64,000 nt of DNA from Bombyx mori (lineage: Eukaryota; Arthropoda; Insecta; Lepidoptera; Bombycidae), in contig NC_085109.1 in the NCBI RefSeq assembly GCF_030269925.1, forward strand, positions 744,001 through 808,000, read 5' to 3'. The notes beneath the pieces are model-generated. The model saw only the letters and a list, made by a program, of their open reading frames with translations, searched no databases and was not told the origin of the DNA. The translations under genes were made by a program, and so were the position numbers. This document shows positions 44,853 to 55,811 of the stretch, in pieces. The first letter of the stretch is position 1. Each line of letters starts with the position of its first letter.

Positions 44853-45246
44853 GTCGTCGTGGCCTAAAGGATAAGACGTCCGGTGCATTCGTGTTGAGCG
44901 ATGGACCGGTGTTCGAATCCCAGGCGGGTACCAATTTTTCCTAATGAAATATGTACTTAACAAATGTTCACGATTGACTTCCACGGTGAAGGAATAACAT
45001 CGTGTAATAAAAAAATCAAACCCGCAAAATTTTAATTTACGTAATTACTGGTGGTAGGACCTTTGACCGTGAAGCAGTAATGCGTTTCGGTTTGAAGAGT
45101 AAGGCAGCCGTTGTAACTATACTTGAGACCTTAGAATTTATATCTCAAGGCGGGTGGCACATTTACGTTGTAGATGTCTATGGGCTCCAGTAACTTAACA
45201 CCAGGTGGGCTGTGAGCTCGTCCACCCAACTAAGCAATAAAAAAAA
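44853..45246 (+). mobile_element. Bm1 SINE with complete tRNA-like head
   Basis: Starts GTCGTCGTGGCCTAAAGG, has the B box GTTCGAATCCCAGG at about 44912, and ends CTAAGCAATAAAAAAA. About 45 bases of the body are missing after GGTAGGACC. It is the clearest plus-strand copy with an apparently intact polymerase III promoter. Confidence 0.9.
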
Positions 45247-45939
45247 ATCGACATAATCATTTCAGTGTGCCGCGTAGGGTCAGTGAGTTACATGGCAGTT
45301 AAGTTACGAAGTCCCAAGTATAAACATTGATCAGTACGTAAGGTTAAGATGAGCAGTTGGTCTGTACGCACGCTTCATGGAACCGGTTGAGACAACGAAT
45401 GTACTGGAAGCCAGAGCAAGCGCGACCCGAACGTCGCCGAGCGTACACGAACTACGCCGAACAGTGTTGCCAGCCCGGAGGTTTTAACTGTAGGTCTACG
45501 GTTTTTTTTTTTACTTTTACCATAGGTCATGTAATTTCTGTAGTAAGGAAAAACAGAACGATGTGCAAGTTCGTACGTTATAAAGTGAAATATTCAGAAA
45601 TATTCTATTTTGTTTTATTATAAGCTTAAATTTAACGTATATTGATGTTTTGTAACGGTTTTTAAGGCTCGTCTCTGTTCCGTGGAGGTTTGAGAAAATC
45701 CTTTCCATTATGATGTAATTTCAAATCACAACGATGCGAAAGAAAACACATCAGAAAACTTTAGGGGATCCAATAGAAGCGTCGATTACAGTAATCATGT
45801 TACGTATTAATGTGTTTATTTTTATTTCTATACTTTTAATCCGCTAAAACTCAATTGACGGTTAAATATTAGAGACTTAAAACTACAGATCCCGGTTACA
45901 GACCTATTTGATTTAAGTTTTAAGACACTCTCGCTATTG
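45247..45939. other. 5' flank of the MADF-BESS gene; no repeat recognised
   Basis: A GC-rich patch at about 45360-45490 (GCGACCCGAACGTCGCCG) ends near a possible donor, AACT|GTAGGT, so it might be an upstream non-coding exon. An acceptor-like TTTGATTTAG lies ten bases before the gene's ATG. This is a guess. Confidence 0.3.
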
Positions 45940-46160
45940 TCGCAGTACACAGATTATCTACGCGACAGAGCTAGTAACACTGACGCCGAACAGCCAGTCT
46001 CCGCTCGATGCGTGCGCGAGCGAACGCGTGCCGAACGTTCGCTATGCAATCAAATTACAAATAACTCGTTTCATTTAAGAACGTAATCATTTCAATGTCG
46101 ATTCTGTTTGAAGTATTATAAGTACTACATAGTATTAGTGTTTGATTTAGCCGCGTCAAA
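45940..46160 (+). promoter_or_regulatory. Probable promoter and 5' UTR of MADF-BESS gene 1
   Basis: A CpG-rich patch at about 45955-46050 (GATGCGTGCGCGAGCGAACG) stands out from AT-rich surroundings 110-200 bases before the ATG. No TATA box is evident. The start context CAAAATG fits the insect consensus. Confidence 0.4.
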
Positions 46161-46469
46161 ATGTCCGAAGTGGAATGGACGAATGACGCTATTATTGAGC
46201 TCGTCAAAGAGTACAGCCGTCGTCCCGAGCTGTGGGACTCTAAGCACTCGCTGTACCGGACCCAAGCCGCCAAGTACGACGCGTGGGCGACCTTAGCGCT
46301 GCACTTCGACTGCGACATACCGGACCTGAGGAAGAAATTGAATTCGATTTTCGCTTCGCACAGACGCGAAAAGGCAAAAGTTCGCGCCGGCGGTCACTCG
46401 ACCTGGTTCCTGTATCCTTACATGAAGTTCTGGCCGACGCATTTGGAGAATAACGACGCGGACAATACG
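46161..46469 (+). CDS. MADF-BESS protein 1, exon 1 (MADF domain)
   Basis: First exon of a 262-residue protein. It encodes 103 residues that are almost entirely a MADF domain, a Myb/SANT-like DNA-binding fold. The family pattern is clear: IIELVKEYSRRPELWDSKH, then LYRTQAAKYDAWATLAL, a helix with LRKKLNSIFASHRREK, and WFLYPYMKFW at the end. The ATG at 46161 has a good context (CAAAATG) and no earlier in-frame start. The exon ends before GTACATTTTG (phase 0), which matches the donor of the second gene at 63584. MADF-BESS proteins are nuclear co-regulators in insects (for example Adf-1, Dip3 and Stonewall relatives), and the target of this one is unknown. Reading through the donor gives a 126-residue protein that stops at 46541. 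Confidence 0.85.
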
Positions 46470-46553
46470 GTACATTTTGAATTGAAAACGATTCTGAAAA
46501 CGTTTGTAGGTACAGGCGAATGTGACCGGAAATTTTGGTAACTTTGTAATGTG

Positions 46554-46559
46554 AATAAA
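46554..46559 (+). terminator. Intronic polyadenylation signal (AATAAA)
   Basis: Lies 13 bases after the stop codon (46539-46541) reached when exon 1 is read through its donor. It could end a short MADF-only transcript. Confidence 0.35.
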
Positions 46560-46639
46560 GTTTAGGTTCGTCAGCCGCATTCGGCTTCACGTTGGTGATT
46601 GGTCACTTAGACATTGGCGATTATTTTTAGTTATCGCTT

Positions 46640-46872
46640 ACTGGTGGTAAGACTTCTTGTGAGTCCGCGCGGGTAGGTACCACCACCCTCCCTATTTCTG
46701 CCGTGAAGCAGTAATGCGTTTCGGTTTGAAGGGTGGGGCCGTTGTAGCTATACTGAGACCTTTGAACTTATATCCCAAGGTGGGTGGCGTATTTACGGTT
46801 GTAGATGTCCATGGGCTCCAGTAACCACTTAACACTAGGTGGGCTGTGAGCTCGTCCACCCATCTAAGAAAT
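46640..46872 (+). mobile_element. Bm1 SINE in the intron of MADF-BESS gene 1
   Basis: Runs from TACTGGTGGTAAGAC to TAAGAAATGTAAAAAA, with part of GGGGCAGCC deleted. It is in sense orientation to the gene. Confidence 0.85.
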
Positions 46873-46887
46873 GTAAAAAAGATATGT

Positions 46888-47160
46888 AAACAAGCTCACC
46901 GCCCACCTGATATTAAGTGGTTACCGGAACTCATGTACATCGCACAGCCTATAAACCGGCTTGATTTAGCGCTTGCTTACTTCACAACAACCTGCTCGTC
47001 TGGTCGCCGGTGCTCAAATATTTGATTTTTATTAGACGCTGCTATTTGCCGCTGAGATTCATTTACGTATTTCATTATGAGAATCGGTAATTACATACGC
47101 GATTGGAACCTTGGCATAGTTGCATCACTCGGCACGAATACTGGACATTATTATTACGAC
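46888..47160 (-). repeat. Diverged Bm1-like SINE with relic of tRNA-like head
   Basis: Recognisable pieces in minus-strand order are GATGCAACTATGCC (head), TAATGAAATACGTAAATG (middle) and CAGGTGGGCGGTGAGC (tail). Older than its neighbours. Confidence 0.5.
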
Positions 47161-47166
47161 AATCCT

Positions 47167-47278
47167 ACTAGGTAGGCAGCAGTTTGGCTCTGCCCCTGGC
47201 ATTGCTGAAGTCCATGGACTACAGTAATCACTCGCCATCAGGTGGGCCGTATGGCGTCTGCCTAAAAGAGCAATAAAA
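47167..47278 (+). mobile_element. Jockey/CR1-like LINE 3' UTR fragment in the intron
   Basis: Reads GCAGTTTGGCTCTGCCCC to AAGAGCAATAAAAAAA. Confidence 0.75.
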
Positions 47279-47374
47279 AAAATTGTCTAAGTTTTTGGGA
47301 ATATTATTAAAGCTCTCATGCCCATTGAACGCTAGCTTAGATGAACGATCAATTCATGATGATTTCTCTCACAG

Positions 47375-47854
47375 ACCTCGAAATCGGAGCAAGAGGAACC
47401 ATCAGTCAACCATCAAGCGTCCGATCAGGCGTCATCATACGACAGCAGCGGTGACAACGAATCCATACAAGTCAAACAGGAGCCCATCGAACGTCCAAGA
47501 AAGAGATACATCCAAAGACCGCTTCTCAAGTCCAAGATCCTGAGGCCTATAAAGAAGCTATCACGAGGGAACGCTCACAGGAGTCAACTGGACAGTAGAT
47601 TGGTAGAAGCTCTAAAGCTCCTCAAGAAATCCGAACAGTCCAGGAAGAAAGATGAGTGTGACAGCTTCGGAGAATACATAGCCACTTCGTTACGTAAACA
47701 CGATGAACGAACTCAGTCAATGATTAAGCAAGCCATCAACAATATACTCTTCGAGCAAGAGATGAAGAAGTATTCCGCTGGACAGTACACGGTCGTTTTG
47801 ACGGGAGTGGAGGAGAACCCCTTGATATTGGGAGACCATGAGAGCGACAACTGA
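47375..47854 (+). CDS. MADF-BESS protein 1, exon 2 (linker and BESS motif)
   Basis: Second and last exon, residues 104-262, in phase 0 after the acceptor TTTCTCTCACAG. It begins with an acidic, Ser-rich linker (TSKSEQEEPS), then VKQEP at residues 136-140, a SUMO-conjugation consensus (hydrophobic-K-x-E). A basic patch follows (PRKRY at 144-148 and LLKSKILRPIKK), a likely nuclear signal. The BESS motif is at about 198-231 (DSFGEYIATSLRKHDERTQS, then MIKQAINNILF), which in this family mediates protein contacts. The frame ends with TGA at 47852-47854. Splicing of exactly these exons is inferred from phase and consensus sites, not from transcripts. Confidence 0.8.
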   Translation, partial: TSKSEQEEPSVNHQASDQASSYDSSGDNESIQVKQEPIERPRKRYIQRPLLKSKILRPIKKLSRGNAHRSQLDSRLVEALKLLKKSEQSRKKDECDSFGEYIATSLRKHDERTQSMIKQAINNILFEQEMKKYSAGQYTVVLTGVEENPLILGDHESDN

Positions 47855-47949
47855 AACAAATCTAACGTCGTGGATAAAAGCGAAGGTTTCTCTTACTTAA
47901 GGCTGCGCGTGGCCCTATAGTTTTCTGAGCTGCGAACGTCTGGTCCTAA

Positions 47950-47955
47950 AATAAA
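47950..47955 (+). terminator. Polyadenylation signal of MADF-BESS gene 1
   Basis: AATAAA about 95 bases after the stop codon, giving a short 3' UTR. Confidence 0.6.
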
Positions 47956-48907
47956 TTTAAGCAGATATATGAAGATGATGAGAAGGGACTAGAGCCTTGC
48001 GTAAATATTGATTGATTACCACGTGAGAGGTGGTTTCGTATTGCCTCAAATTGAGGTTGAGTATAGTTTGAGTCACCTGGCAAATCACAAGAGGTGCGCG
48101 GAAGGCATTCCATCTAAGTGTGACACCTCCGTTATGGGAGGATAGATCTTTATATGTCATCGACACTTTAATAGTCAAGGAAAATTAACTTATGATCAAT
48201 ATATTTCCAAAAGTCCCTTTTCGAAATAGACTAGGGATTTAGGTTTGGGGCTATAAGGGTTTATCCGAAATCTCTATCTATGGCATGGGATGACTCAGAT
48301 TAAGAGTTCTGTTGAGTATAAATAGTGCAGCTTATCTTACTGCAGACATTTTCACCAGTTTTTATTTTTAATTTATTAAATTCAATATCCTGTTTTTAGA
48401 CCCTTGATAAACAAACTACATGTACTAATTGGTGAAGGTGGTCTTCGTTTAGCCCAGCTCTCGTGGGCAATCCTGGTCTCTTATAGCTTCCATCATCAAT
48501 AACATATTCCTAATATTTGTTTTCGCACTGACTCTCCTCATTTTACTTCCACATCTTGATCAGGAGTACGTCTGGATCATACATCTGTACATGAATAGAA
48601 CATATTCATAGTGATCCTGTAAATATTTTATAGACATTTTGTAAATATAAAACAAAAAACTAGATTTTGTGAAGTTTATTGTGTTTATATAAATTTTTTG
48701 AGTACAAATTTTATTATATGTTTGATTTGGTTAGATCCATACGTAGGGAATTTCAATGTTCTGCAACCAATGCTATAGTCCTCAATAAATACCTAATGAA
48801 AATATTTCGCAAAGTCCCGAAGTACTGGCGCGATACATCCCATCATGACATGGACATTTAGCGTTTATGTGGCGGCCTTGTTCTCGGTCTGGTTCAGTCC
48901 TTAACTT
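47956..48907. other. No recognised feature
   Basis: Downstream DNA of the MADF-BESS gene; no repeat match and no coding signal. Confidence 0.4.
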
Positions 48908-49205
48908 TACTGGTGGTAGGACCTCTTGTGAGTCCGCACGGTGCCATCGCCCTGCCTATTTCTGCCGTGAAGCAGTAATGCGTTTCGGTTTGAAGGGTGG
49001 GGCAGCCGTTGTACTGTAAAAACTGAGACCTCAGAACTATTATCTCAAGGTGGGTGGCGGCATTTACTTTGTAGATGTCTATGAGCTCCGGTAACCACTT
49101 AACATCAGGTGGGCTGTGAACTCGTCCACCCTAATAAACAATAAAAAAATAAAATAAAAACTATGTAAGAATCAACACATTTTTATTCTACCTAATAGTG
49201 TACCA
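48908..49205 (+). mobile_element. Bm1 SINE plus a 3' flank that is duplicated downstream
   Basis: The SINE runs from TTACTGGTGGTAGGACC to AATAAACAATAAAAAA (about 49150). The following 55 bases (CTATGTAAGAATCAACAC ... CTACCTAATAGTGTA) recur after the next SINE. Confidence 0.8.
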
Positions 49206-49276
49206 GAAGTTCTTCGACATAAGTCATAGTTTTGAAGTTCGTAAGCAGTGACAGTGTTGATCCCCGCAACCCATGT

Positions 49277-49615
49277 ATCGTGTAATAAAAATCAAACCCG
49301 CAAAATCATAATTTGCGTAATTACTGGTGGTAGGACCTCTAGTGAGTCCGCACGGGTAGGTATCACCACCCTGCCTATTTCTGCCGTGAAGCAGTAATGC
49401 GTTTCGGTTTGAAGGGTGGCCGTTGTAACTATACTGAGACCTTAGAACTTATATCTTAAGGTGGGTGGTGCATTTACGTTGTAGATGTCTATGGGCTCCA
49501 GTAACCACTTAACACCAGGTGGGCTGTGAGCTCGTCCACCCTAATAAACAATAAAAAAATGAAATAAAAACTATGTAAGAATCAACACATTTTTATTCTA
49601 CCTAATAGTGTACAT
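49277..49615 (+). mobile_element. Bm1 SINE plus second copy of the same 3' flank
   Basis: This copy starts further 5', in the middle segment (TCGTGTAATAAAAATC), and ends with the same unusual tail CTAATAAACAATAAA and the same flank, 410 bases after the first. Confidence 0.8.
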
Positions 49616-50435
49616 CTAAACATCTAAAGGGTGGGAATAACTGTTATACAATCGGCATTGAAAAATTCGAGTGATAATAAATAAATATGTCATTTTTATT
49701 ACCAATTCAATATTAGGACTAGAAATAGAATAGGTATCTACGTAATGTTTGGATATTTTTAAATTTAGAACTAACAAACAACTCACAAGAAAACATGCTC
49801 AAAAACAGCATGCCGTCTCTGTCGCGCCACGTATGCCCTCTTTGTCGCGTGTTTGTGAAGACAGTTCTTACTACCTCATGTTTACAAGATTTTTTGTCTT
49901 AATTAAATGTGAATAAGGTGGATTATCGTATAAACGAATTAATACTATTTGTGATTAAATTCAAAAGAAAAAAAACTCCGAATTTTATTAGTGACAAAAT
50001 TTAAGGTGTCAGAATTAATGTTTTAATTTATGTGACTTAGTTCTCGATTTATTGCAACCAATTTAAGCGCCGCGTAATAACAACATAGATATATAAAACA
50101 GGATGGAGTATGTTTTTAATGATTCTTGCTTCCCAAACACTACTGAACCCAGCACTATTATACGAGTGACGTCATTTGTGGTTAAATTAACGCGGAACTA
50201 ATCATAGATTACTGGTTAATTATTTTATTCGGCAAAGTAAATAAACGTGTTATCACATTTCATTTACTAATGAACCAATATTATTACACAAATAAATGGT
50301 GACCATTTAGTTTCAATTAATTTCCCTTATAAATGATTTCTAAGTAACTTAACAATGATACATTTTTAATTACGAATGAATTTGAAATAGATTTTTAACG
50401 AAAGAATGATTAATTATTGGATATTTCCAAGCCAT
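49616..50435. other. No recognised feature
   Basis: AT-rich DNA; no coding signal. Confidence 0.45.
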
Positions 50436-50441
50436 TTTATT
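50436..50441 (-). terminator. Polyadenylation signal for the putative exon at 50495-50704
   Basis: AATAAA on the minus strand, 54 bases beyond the TAA stop. Confidence 0.35.
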
Positions 50442-50494
50442 GATTTGGTGTCGCACGTCCAAGTATGCTCAGCATTTTTAATGACACTGACCTC

Positions 50495-50704
50495 TTAGAG
50501 TAAGATGTCTTCTATAGAACACATAAAAGGAATGTAACCTTTAGGATCATCCCTGACTGAGCATGAAACAATAAGCCACGCCACTCCATACTTCGACCTA
50601 ACTGGATAGCTGTAGACATGATGCATAACCCTATCCCTTTTATAATTACGAGTTCTGGTGTCCCCAAAATGAACTCTGGAACGCAAAATTGTTCCGTTTT
50701 CAGC
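50495..50704 (-). CDS. Putative terminal exon of an unknown gene
   Basis: I do not recognise the product. On the minus strand an AG acceptor (GCGTTAG at 50711-50705) is followed by 69 codons in phase 0 and a TAA at 50495, with an AATAAA 54 bases later. The predicted peptide starts AENGTILRSRVHFGDTRT and ends KGYIPFMCSIEDILL; it has the mixed composition of a folded domain, without repeats. No ATG starts it naturally, which fits an internal reading from upstream exons. I could not find those exons in the 13 kb to the right. The polypyrimidine tract is weak. It may be a last exon, an exon left by a decayed gene, or chance. Confidence 0.3.
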   Translation of the reverse strand, partial: AENGTILRSRVHFGDTRTRNYKRDRVMHHVYSYPVRSKYGVAWLIVSCSVRDDPKGYIPFMCSIEDILL

Positions 50705-53334
50705 CTAACGCAAGCGGTGTAAGCTATATTAAAGCAAATTTATTCCGCTAATTAATTATAAATAAAACAAAACATCTCGAGTATATATATATTCTTTAAT
50801 TCGTAATTTTCAAGCTAACTTTTCCGAATAATAACTTTAAAAAAGTAGGTACTGTTTTTTTCATTATGTATGTACCTCTCAAATGTCCCAAATAAACCGA
50901 GGTCCCGTTTTGAGTAAAAATATGAATGGTCACGTTATGTATAACCGTTCTTATGCTTAGTCCCTTAGTACTCAGTCGTTTATTTCAAACTAACCTAACA
51001 ATATAATTTGCTTGTGAGGTCGTTAAAACTGGTTAATATTCCCTAGCCGTCTCAGACTTCGCGTCAACAAAATACATTAGTGTTTATTTTACACAACCCA
51101 AACTCCATATTCACAGAACGACGAGTGGGAGTATCTCATCGCCTACTCCTGTGATAGCTCTGCCATGCTCGACCAATAACTGATCGTTCACTGACAGTGT
51201 AGTTCCTAAAAGCCCTTATGTTTTTATTAAAGAGCCCTGTAAAAAGTCCTAATTGTCAAAGGCCTTGTCAAGGCAATGTTTATCTATAAAGAAAAAAAAA
51301 TGCTCAATAGATAAGTGTATATTTTAGAGCGTCAGAACTGCTTAAATAAAGGAAGAAAAATTTTATTCTCAAGACAAAATCCTACATTAACTAACACACT
51401 ATTAAAAACAACAAAAGCAACAGGAAAAATAAAACTAAAAACCCTGCACGTTTCTCATAACTAATTACATCTCTCTCTCGATTACAAAAAAAAATATATC
51501 AGCCATTTTTTTCCGTTTTACATCTAGAACGCAAAGCGTACGTGACGAACGCCACATCATTTGTGATCCACTAATCGGTTTCACAGAAATTACTATTTAC
51601 AAGTTTTCAGTGTCCAATAGAGCTGTAGTTGACATGAATTATATTTTACGCTAACTAAAAACGCAATGTATTTGAAAACATCGATTCGAACATAAAAACA
51701 AAAGCATCTGGGCAGTTTCCATTCTGATGTAGCTTTTGTATCGAATGCGTACGCTTACATTGCGTTTTTGCTTCGAATAAAACTTAATTGTTTACTGAAT
51801 AGGAAGCAATGCTTTGTAAAGTATTCGATAATGTTCAATGCTGTTGACTTCTTGGTACTGAAAGTCACGCCACCTCACGTCAGACTGTTTGTGTGCATTA
51901 TGCATTTTCAACATGCAATAACATCGCGCTTCCATATCTAGTCAAAAGGTAGACAGAGTATTATTTGGTTTCACATCACGGATATGGAATTGTGTGTCCC
52001 TTTTTGTTCGTTTTGAATGGCTGGTTTGCTCGGGGGGCTTTCCAGCTTTACGAGGACCGGTGCTTATTTTTTTTTGTAAATTTAATAGTTTACGTGCTGT
52101 TGAGTTGGTAGGCCAATTTTTTGGATCTTGTGTCCAATCTGTTCTGGGTTTTACCTATTCTGAAAATTTATGTTTGATCGCAAAGATGACGTAATTTTTA
52201 CGATCTAGTGACCCATCTCTTGGCTCATGTGATACTAAGCGTCACGTTCGCCCTAAAAATGTGGAATTGAAGTCACAAATCTTCACAAATAAATACATAT
52301 ATAAAATTATTTAAATAAGTTTGAATTATAATAGGCATAATGGCCCTCCAACGCGATTGTCACAGGCGATACACATTACTCATTACGTGCTAAGCAATTG
52401 TTGCATCAGAAAAAGATTTTATGGACATAACATAGTCGTAAGATTGCATCATTTAACTGATAATGTACCTATCTAGTAAAGTAATAAAGTTCAATAAAAC
52501 TAAACTAATTGGCAGGATCTTTATCCATCTTTGTCTTATCTTTTGTGCCTTTGTCTTTGCATTATATCAACGTCCGACTAGTAATTTCTATCACTATCTT
52601 ATCTTATAAGTTTTGACTATTAAGTACCTATTACATCAGCTTTAACTCGCAATAGGATTGTCACTCGCCTGATCTTCTGATCGAATGATTCGCGGCTGAA
52701 TTGGGTTGGATGGCGGTACCGACCCATTGGAGCTTACGATACGCTTGCTACAAGTCAAATTAGATAGATTGAGCCGCTGCCTTTGAGCTGTTAGGTCCAG
52801 AAGACGGCCCAGCAAGCAAATCCCACCGCACCTGACTGAGTCCGCGCTCATCTGGTCTGATGAAGCTGGAAAGCCCTTCCAGAAGTAATTCTTCCTTTTC
52901 GAACAAGAGCTATTAAGCAGAAATGCGAAGACCTTAGGAAGGATTATGGAATTGTGAAGGGAATAATGCCATCATAGATTGGTTGAGAAAGCTCAGTAGT
53001 AACTGCTAGAGATGACCTTGGTCACGTATACGGGTCTCCCGAAGCAAAGCCCATTATATTAATATCAGAAACCTTCCACTGGTATCAATGGGTATATTGA
53101 CGTACTGCCAAGCCTTGAGGAATACGCGATTGGTTTTTTATGACTAATCCAATGACCTACTGTCGCTTTCAATTGGCAGAGATCGTTGGCGATATGTTAA
53201 CGCACGTACGCAAATCATACTTAACAATCACCCGCTGCCGCCTCATCATACGAGGATTTAAATGCACGCATGAGTCTCAATCTCTGTGTGCTGTACTGTC
53301 CTCTAGTAGATCTGGCATCATCTATGTGCTTAGT
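50705..53334. other. No recognised feature (2.6 kb)
   Basis: Unique DNA with few repeats. A GCTCGGGGGGCTTTCCAGC piece at 52029 resembles repeat D. A 69-codon minus-strand frame (52851-52642) starts with ATG and looks non-random (LLGRLLDLTAQRQRLNLSNL) but I cannot assign it. Confidence 0.4.
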
Positions 53335-53492
53335 GCGAGTATTTTAACGTTCTCGATAGCGTAAAAGTTAACTCATGTTTGTGTGGAGTTGGATCGTTTG
53401 CCTACGTTTGCCGCTAGGGGCGCTGTTCCAACTGCACACTTTGAGTTAACTTTTACGCTATCGAGAACGTTACAAAACTCGCACTAAGCACA
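53335..53492. mobile_element. MITE, 158 bp, about 50-bp terminal inverted repeats
   Basis: Ends TGTGCTTAGTGCGAGT and its complement. The inverted repeat continues through ACGTTCTCGATAGCGT and AAAGTTAACTCA with a few gaps. The central 60 bases are unpaired. It encodes nothing. A related copy lies at 59931-60202. No convincing target duplication was found, so the superfamily is open. Confidence 0.8.
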
Positions 53493-54044
53493 CGGATACT
53501 ATAGCTCCGTCATTATTTCTCTGAAATAGTTCGACAAAGATATGGCTAACAGGGTATCGTGTTATACGACGCTATGGCAGTCTTTTCGAAATTTCTTACA
53601 CAATTTTTTTATACAAGCCATGTTAACATTATTATATCGGTTATATCGGCTTCAATATCTATCCGATAAATGCAGACAAAGGAACTGATAATAATAATGA
53701 ATGCACACTAATATACGCTGTGTGCTGTTTGCATAAGATCTACAATGCATTAAGACTTTCCTTCTCAGCCCGTCAATTGTAGTTCAAGGGAAATTCATCT
53801 TTAGTGTAGAAGGCAATAAGGGTGATTGCAGCATATACTAAAATATGTAAATGTGTGCGTACAGTGTGTCTTTGAATGTGTAAGGCGACAATGTGTCTAC
53901 TGAAAATCTATATAATTAAAATTGACAAATATTGTGTATTCTAGGTAAGAGGCTCACTGCTTTGAAGCCGATTGTGCATTTTTATATCAGAAATGAACCA
54001 ATTTAAGTAGCTTGATAACAGGATCTGTTGTTGTGAGCTCACGG
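53493..54044. other. No recognised feature
   Basis: Unique DNA between a MITE and a LINE tail. Confidence 0.4.
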
Positions 54045-54315
54045 CTCTTTTTTTCCTACCTATTCAAGCAACCTCGAGGGGTTATTCTAGATTCACCGAG
54101 CGAGTAGATGAACTCACGGGGCTCAAAACTGACGACGTTGCTAACACTAGCCCTAGCAAGAGCCGTGCTTCGCAGAGTCTACCCGATCGGAAACGCGACC
54201 CACTGAGAAGATCCGACGAGAAACTCAGTGGACTGTGTCTGTGGGTTAATTTACTCGCCGAGCCCTTCGTCGCAAGCGACGGGTTCGCCGAGAATGATGA
54301 CCGGTTCTCTTAACG
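54045..54315 (-). mobile_element. LINE 3' tail, family C, with end of its frame
   Basis: The longest minus-strand copy: poly(A) side at 54047, then GGTTATTCTAGATTCACCG, CGGAAACGCGACCCACTG, and beyond it TTCGTCGCAAGCGACGGG. The last encodes the ACDEGLGE ending of the presumed LINE protein. Confidence 0.65.
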
Positions 54316-54467
54316 CTAAGCAGCTACCGGACTTTATAAGTAACACAACATGATCCGTGCTATTGAAGATTAGTGTTAATTGTACTGGTATATACAAAGG
54401 TGATTGCATTCCGCACACAGGAGTTGCATGATTACATTCGCCAATTGCTCTACCATAAAGTTCATAT

Positions 54468-54620
54468 AGTTTTTTTATTGCTAATATGGGTGGACGAGCT
54501 CACATCCCACCTGTTTTTAAGTGGTTACTGGAGCCCATAGACATCTACAACGTAAACGCCGCCACCCACCTTGAGATATGAGTTCTAAGGTCTCAGTATA
54601 GTTACAAAGGCTACCCCACC
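54468..54620 (-). mobile_element. Bm1 SINE, strongly 5'-truncated
   Basis: Only the tail third is present, from GGGGTAGCC to GCAATAAAAAAA on the minus strand. Confidence 0.8.
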
Positions 54621-55363
54621 ATACACTGTATTTTAACTCGGGGACCCTTGGACGAGAGGTACCCCCACCGCACACTCAGTATGAAACCATTTCCCCCACT
54701 TTTAGTAGGTACTTACACATGAATTCATTTGCCTTTTGACTACTTAAAAATCTCTAAAAGTCATATTGACGTTGATTGTCATTCAAGTCACTTAACTGTC
54801 AAAATAAAATACATTATACATATTACATAATAATGTATTATTATCTTGTTTTTCGTTATTAAATGGCCGTCAAGAGTAATTTACGCGAATTTAAACTTTA
54901 ATTGAATTGTCCTTAGGACATTTTTTTTCTTTACAGTCTATATATAGTTGGCAGAAAGGCAAGCGATTTCGGTGCTTCTGCCCTGGGCTGTAAGGTTGAT
55001 ATTGTACGGTTAACATTTATGAAATTCTGTTAGATAACGTGTGTGCTCTTGAAGCACTTATATCTAAAATACTTTCTAGTTTTAGGAAAAAAAGATGATT
55101 AAATATTGCGACACTCGGATAGGCGGGCTGGAAATTTTTCTAAGAGTCGTGTTGGTAGCATTTTGCGTACGTGAGCGAAGCCACGGGCCATTACGTTGTT
55201 CGCAGAGATATTATTATCTAGCAAGGCAAAATGTTTTAACACTATTTATAGCGGTGATCGAACGTGCTGACAAAAGAGCGTTATAATATGCTTCCTTATT
55301 CTCTGTTGTCTGAGAGTAAATAGAAGATTAACAAAGATATTATGCATTTTATTCAGTAATGGC
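54621..55363. other. No recognised feature
   Basis: AT-rich DNA; the 63-codon frame at 55095-55286 has no motif. Confidence 0.4.
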
Positions 55364-55811
55364 GGCCCGCTCCGGCTCCGCTCGGGTCTTTAACAAAATT
55401 TTCAACGGTATTTGACGTCGTTTTATTTTTTTTAATAAAAGAACACTTATTGCGGCATAACTATAATAGTTAGACGTATGCTGTCGCGACACTTTTAGTA
55501 AATAATAATGTGTTTTACAAAGTCGTAGTACATTCTTTTATTCTATCATCAATAGTTTTCGCAGGGCACGCTATGTAAAGAATATCTTAGGTAATTTTTT
55601 TACACCTTGGGTTACATTATTGGAGTTTTAGTAAGGATCCCTATTTTTTTTTCAAAAAAGATTGTAGCCTATGTCACTCGGGAATAGTGTAGTTTCCAAA
55701 CAGTGAAAGAATTTTTCAAATCAGTTCAGTAGTTTCGGAGCCTATTCAATACAAACAAACAAACAAATCTTTCCTCTATATAATATTATTACTATTACTA
55801 TAGACTATAGA
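55364..55811 (-). mobile_element. Helitron-like repeat, about 450 bp, 3' end degenerate
   Basis: On the minus strand it starts A|TCTATAGTC and holds GGCTCCGAAACTACTGAAC, a phrase common in lepidopteran Helitron-like repeats. It ends in a GC-rich hairpin segment (CCGAGCGGAGCCGGAGCGG), but the expected CTAG is not intact. Confidence 0.45.

Noticed and set aside
44853..44930. tRNA gene with A and B boxes
   Set aside because: It is the tRNA-derived head of a Bm1 SINE; the same head occurs on other SINE copies and is joined to the SINE body.
46240..46590. Minus-strand frames of 87-116 codons opposite MADF exon 1
   Set aside because: Antisense shadows of a clear MADF coding exon with a good start and splice donor.
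47283..47543. 86-codon plus-strand frame starting before exon 2 of MADF-BESS gene 1
   Set aside because: It is in another frame than the exon, lacks the BESS motif and overlaps the intron end.
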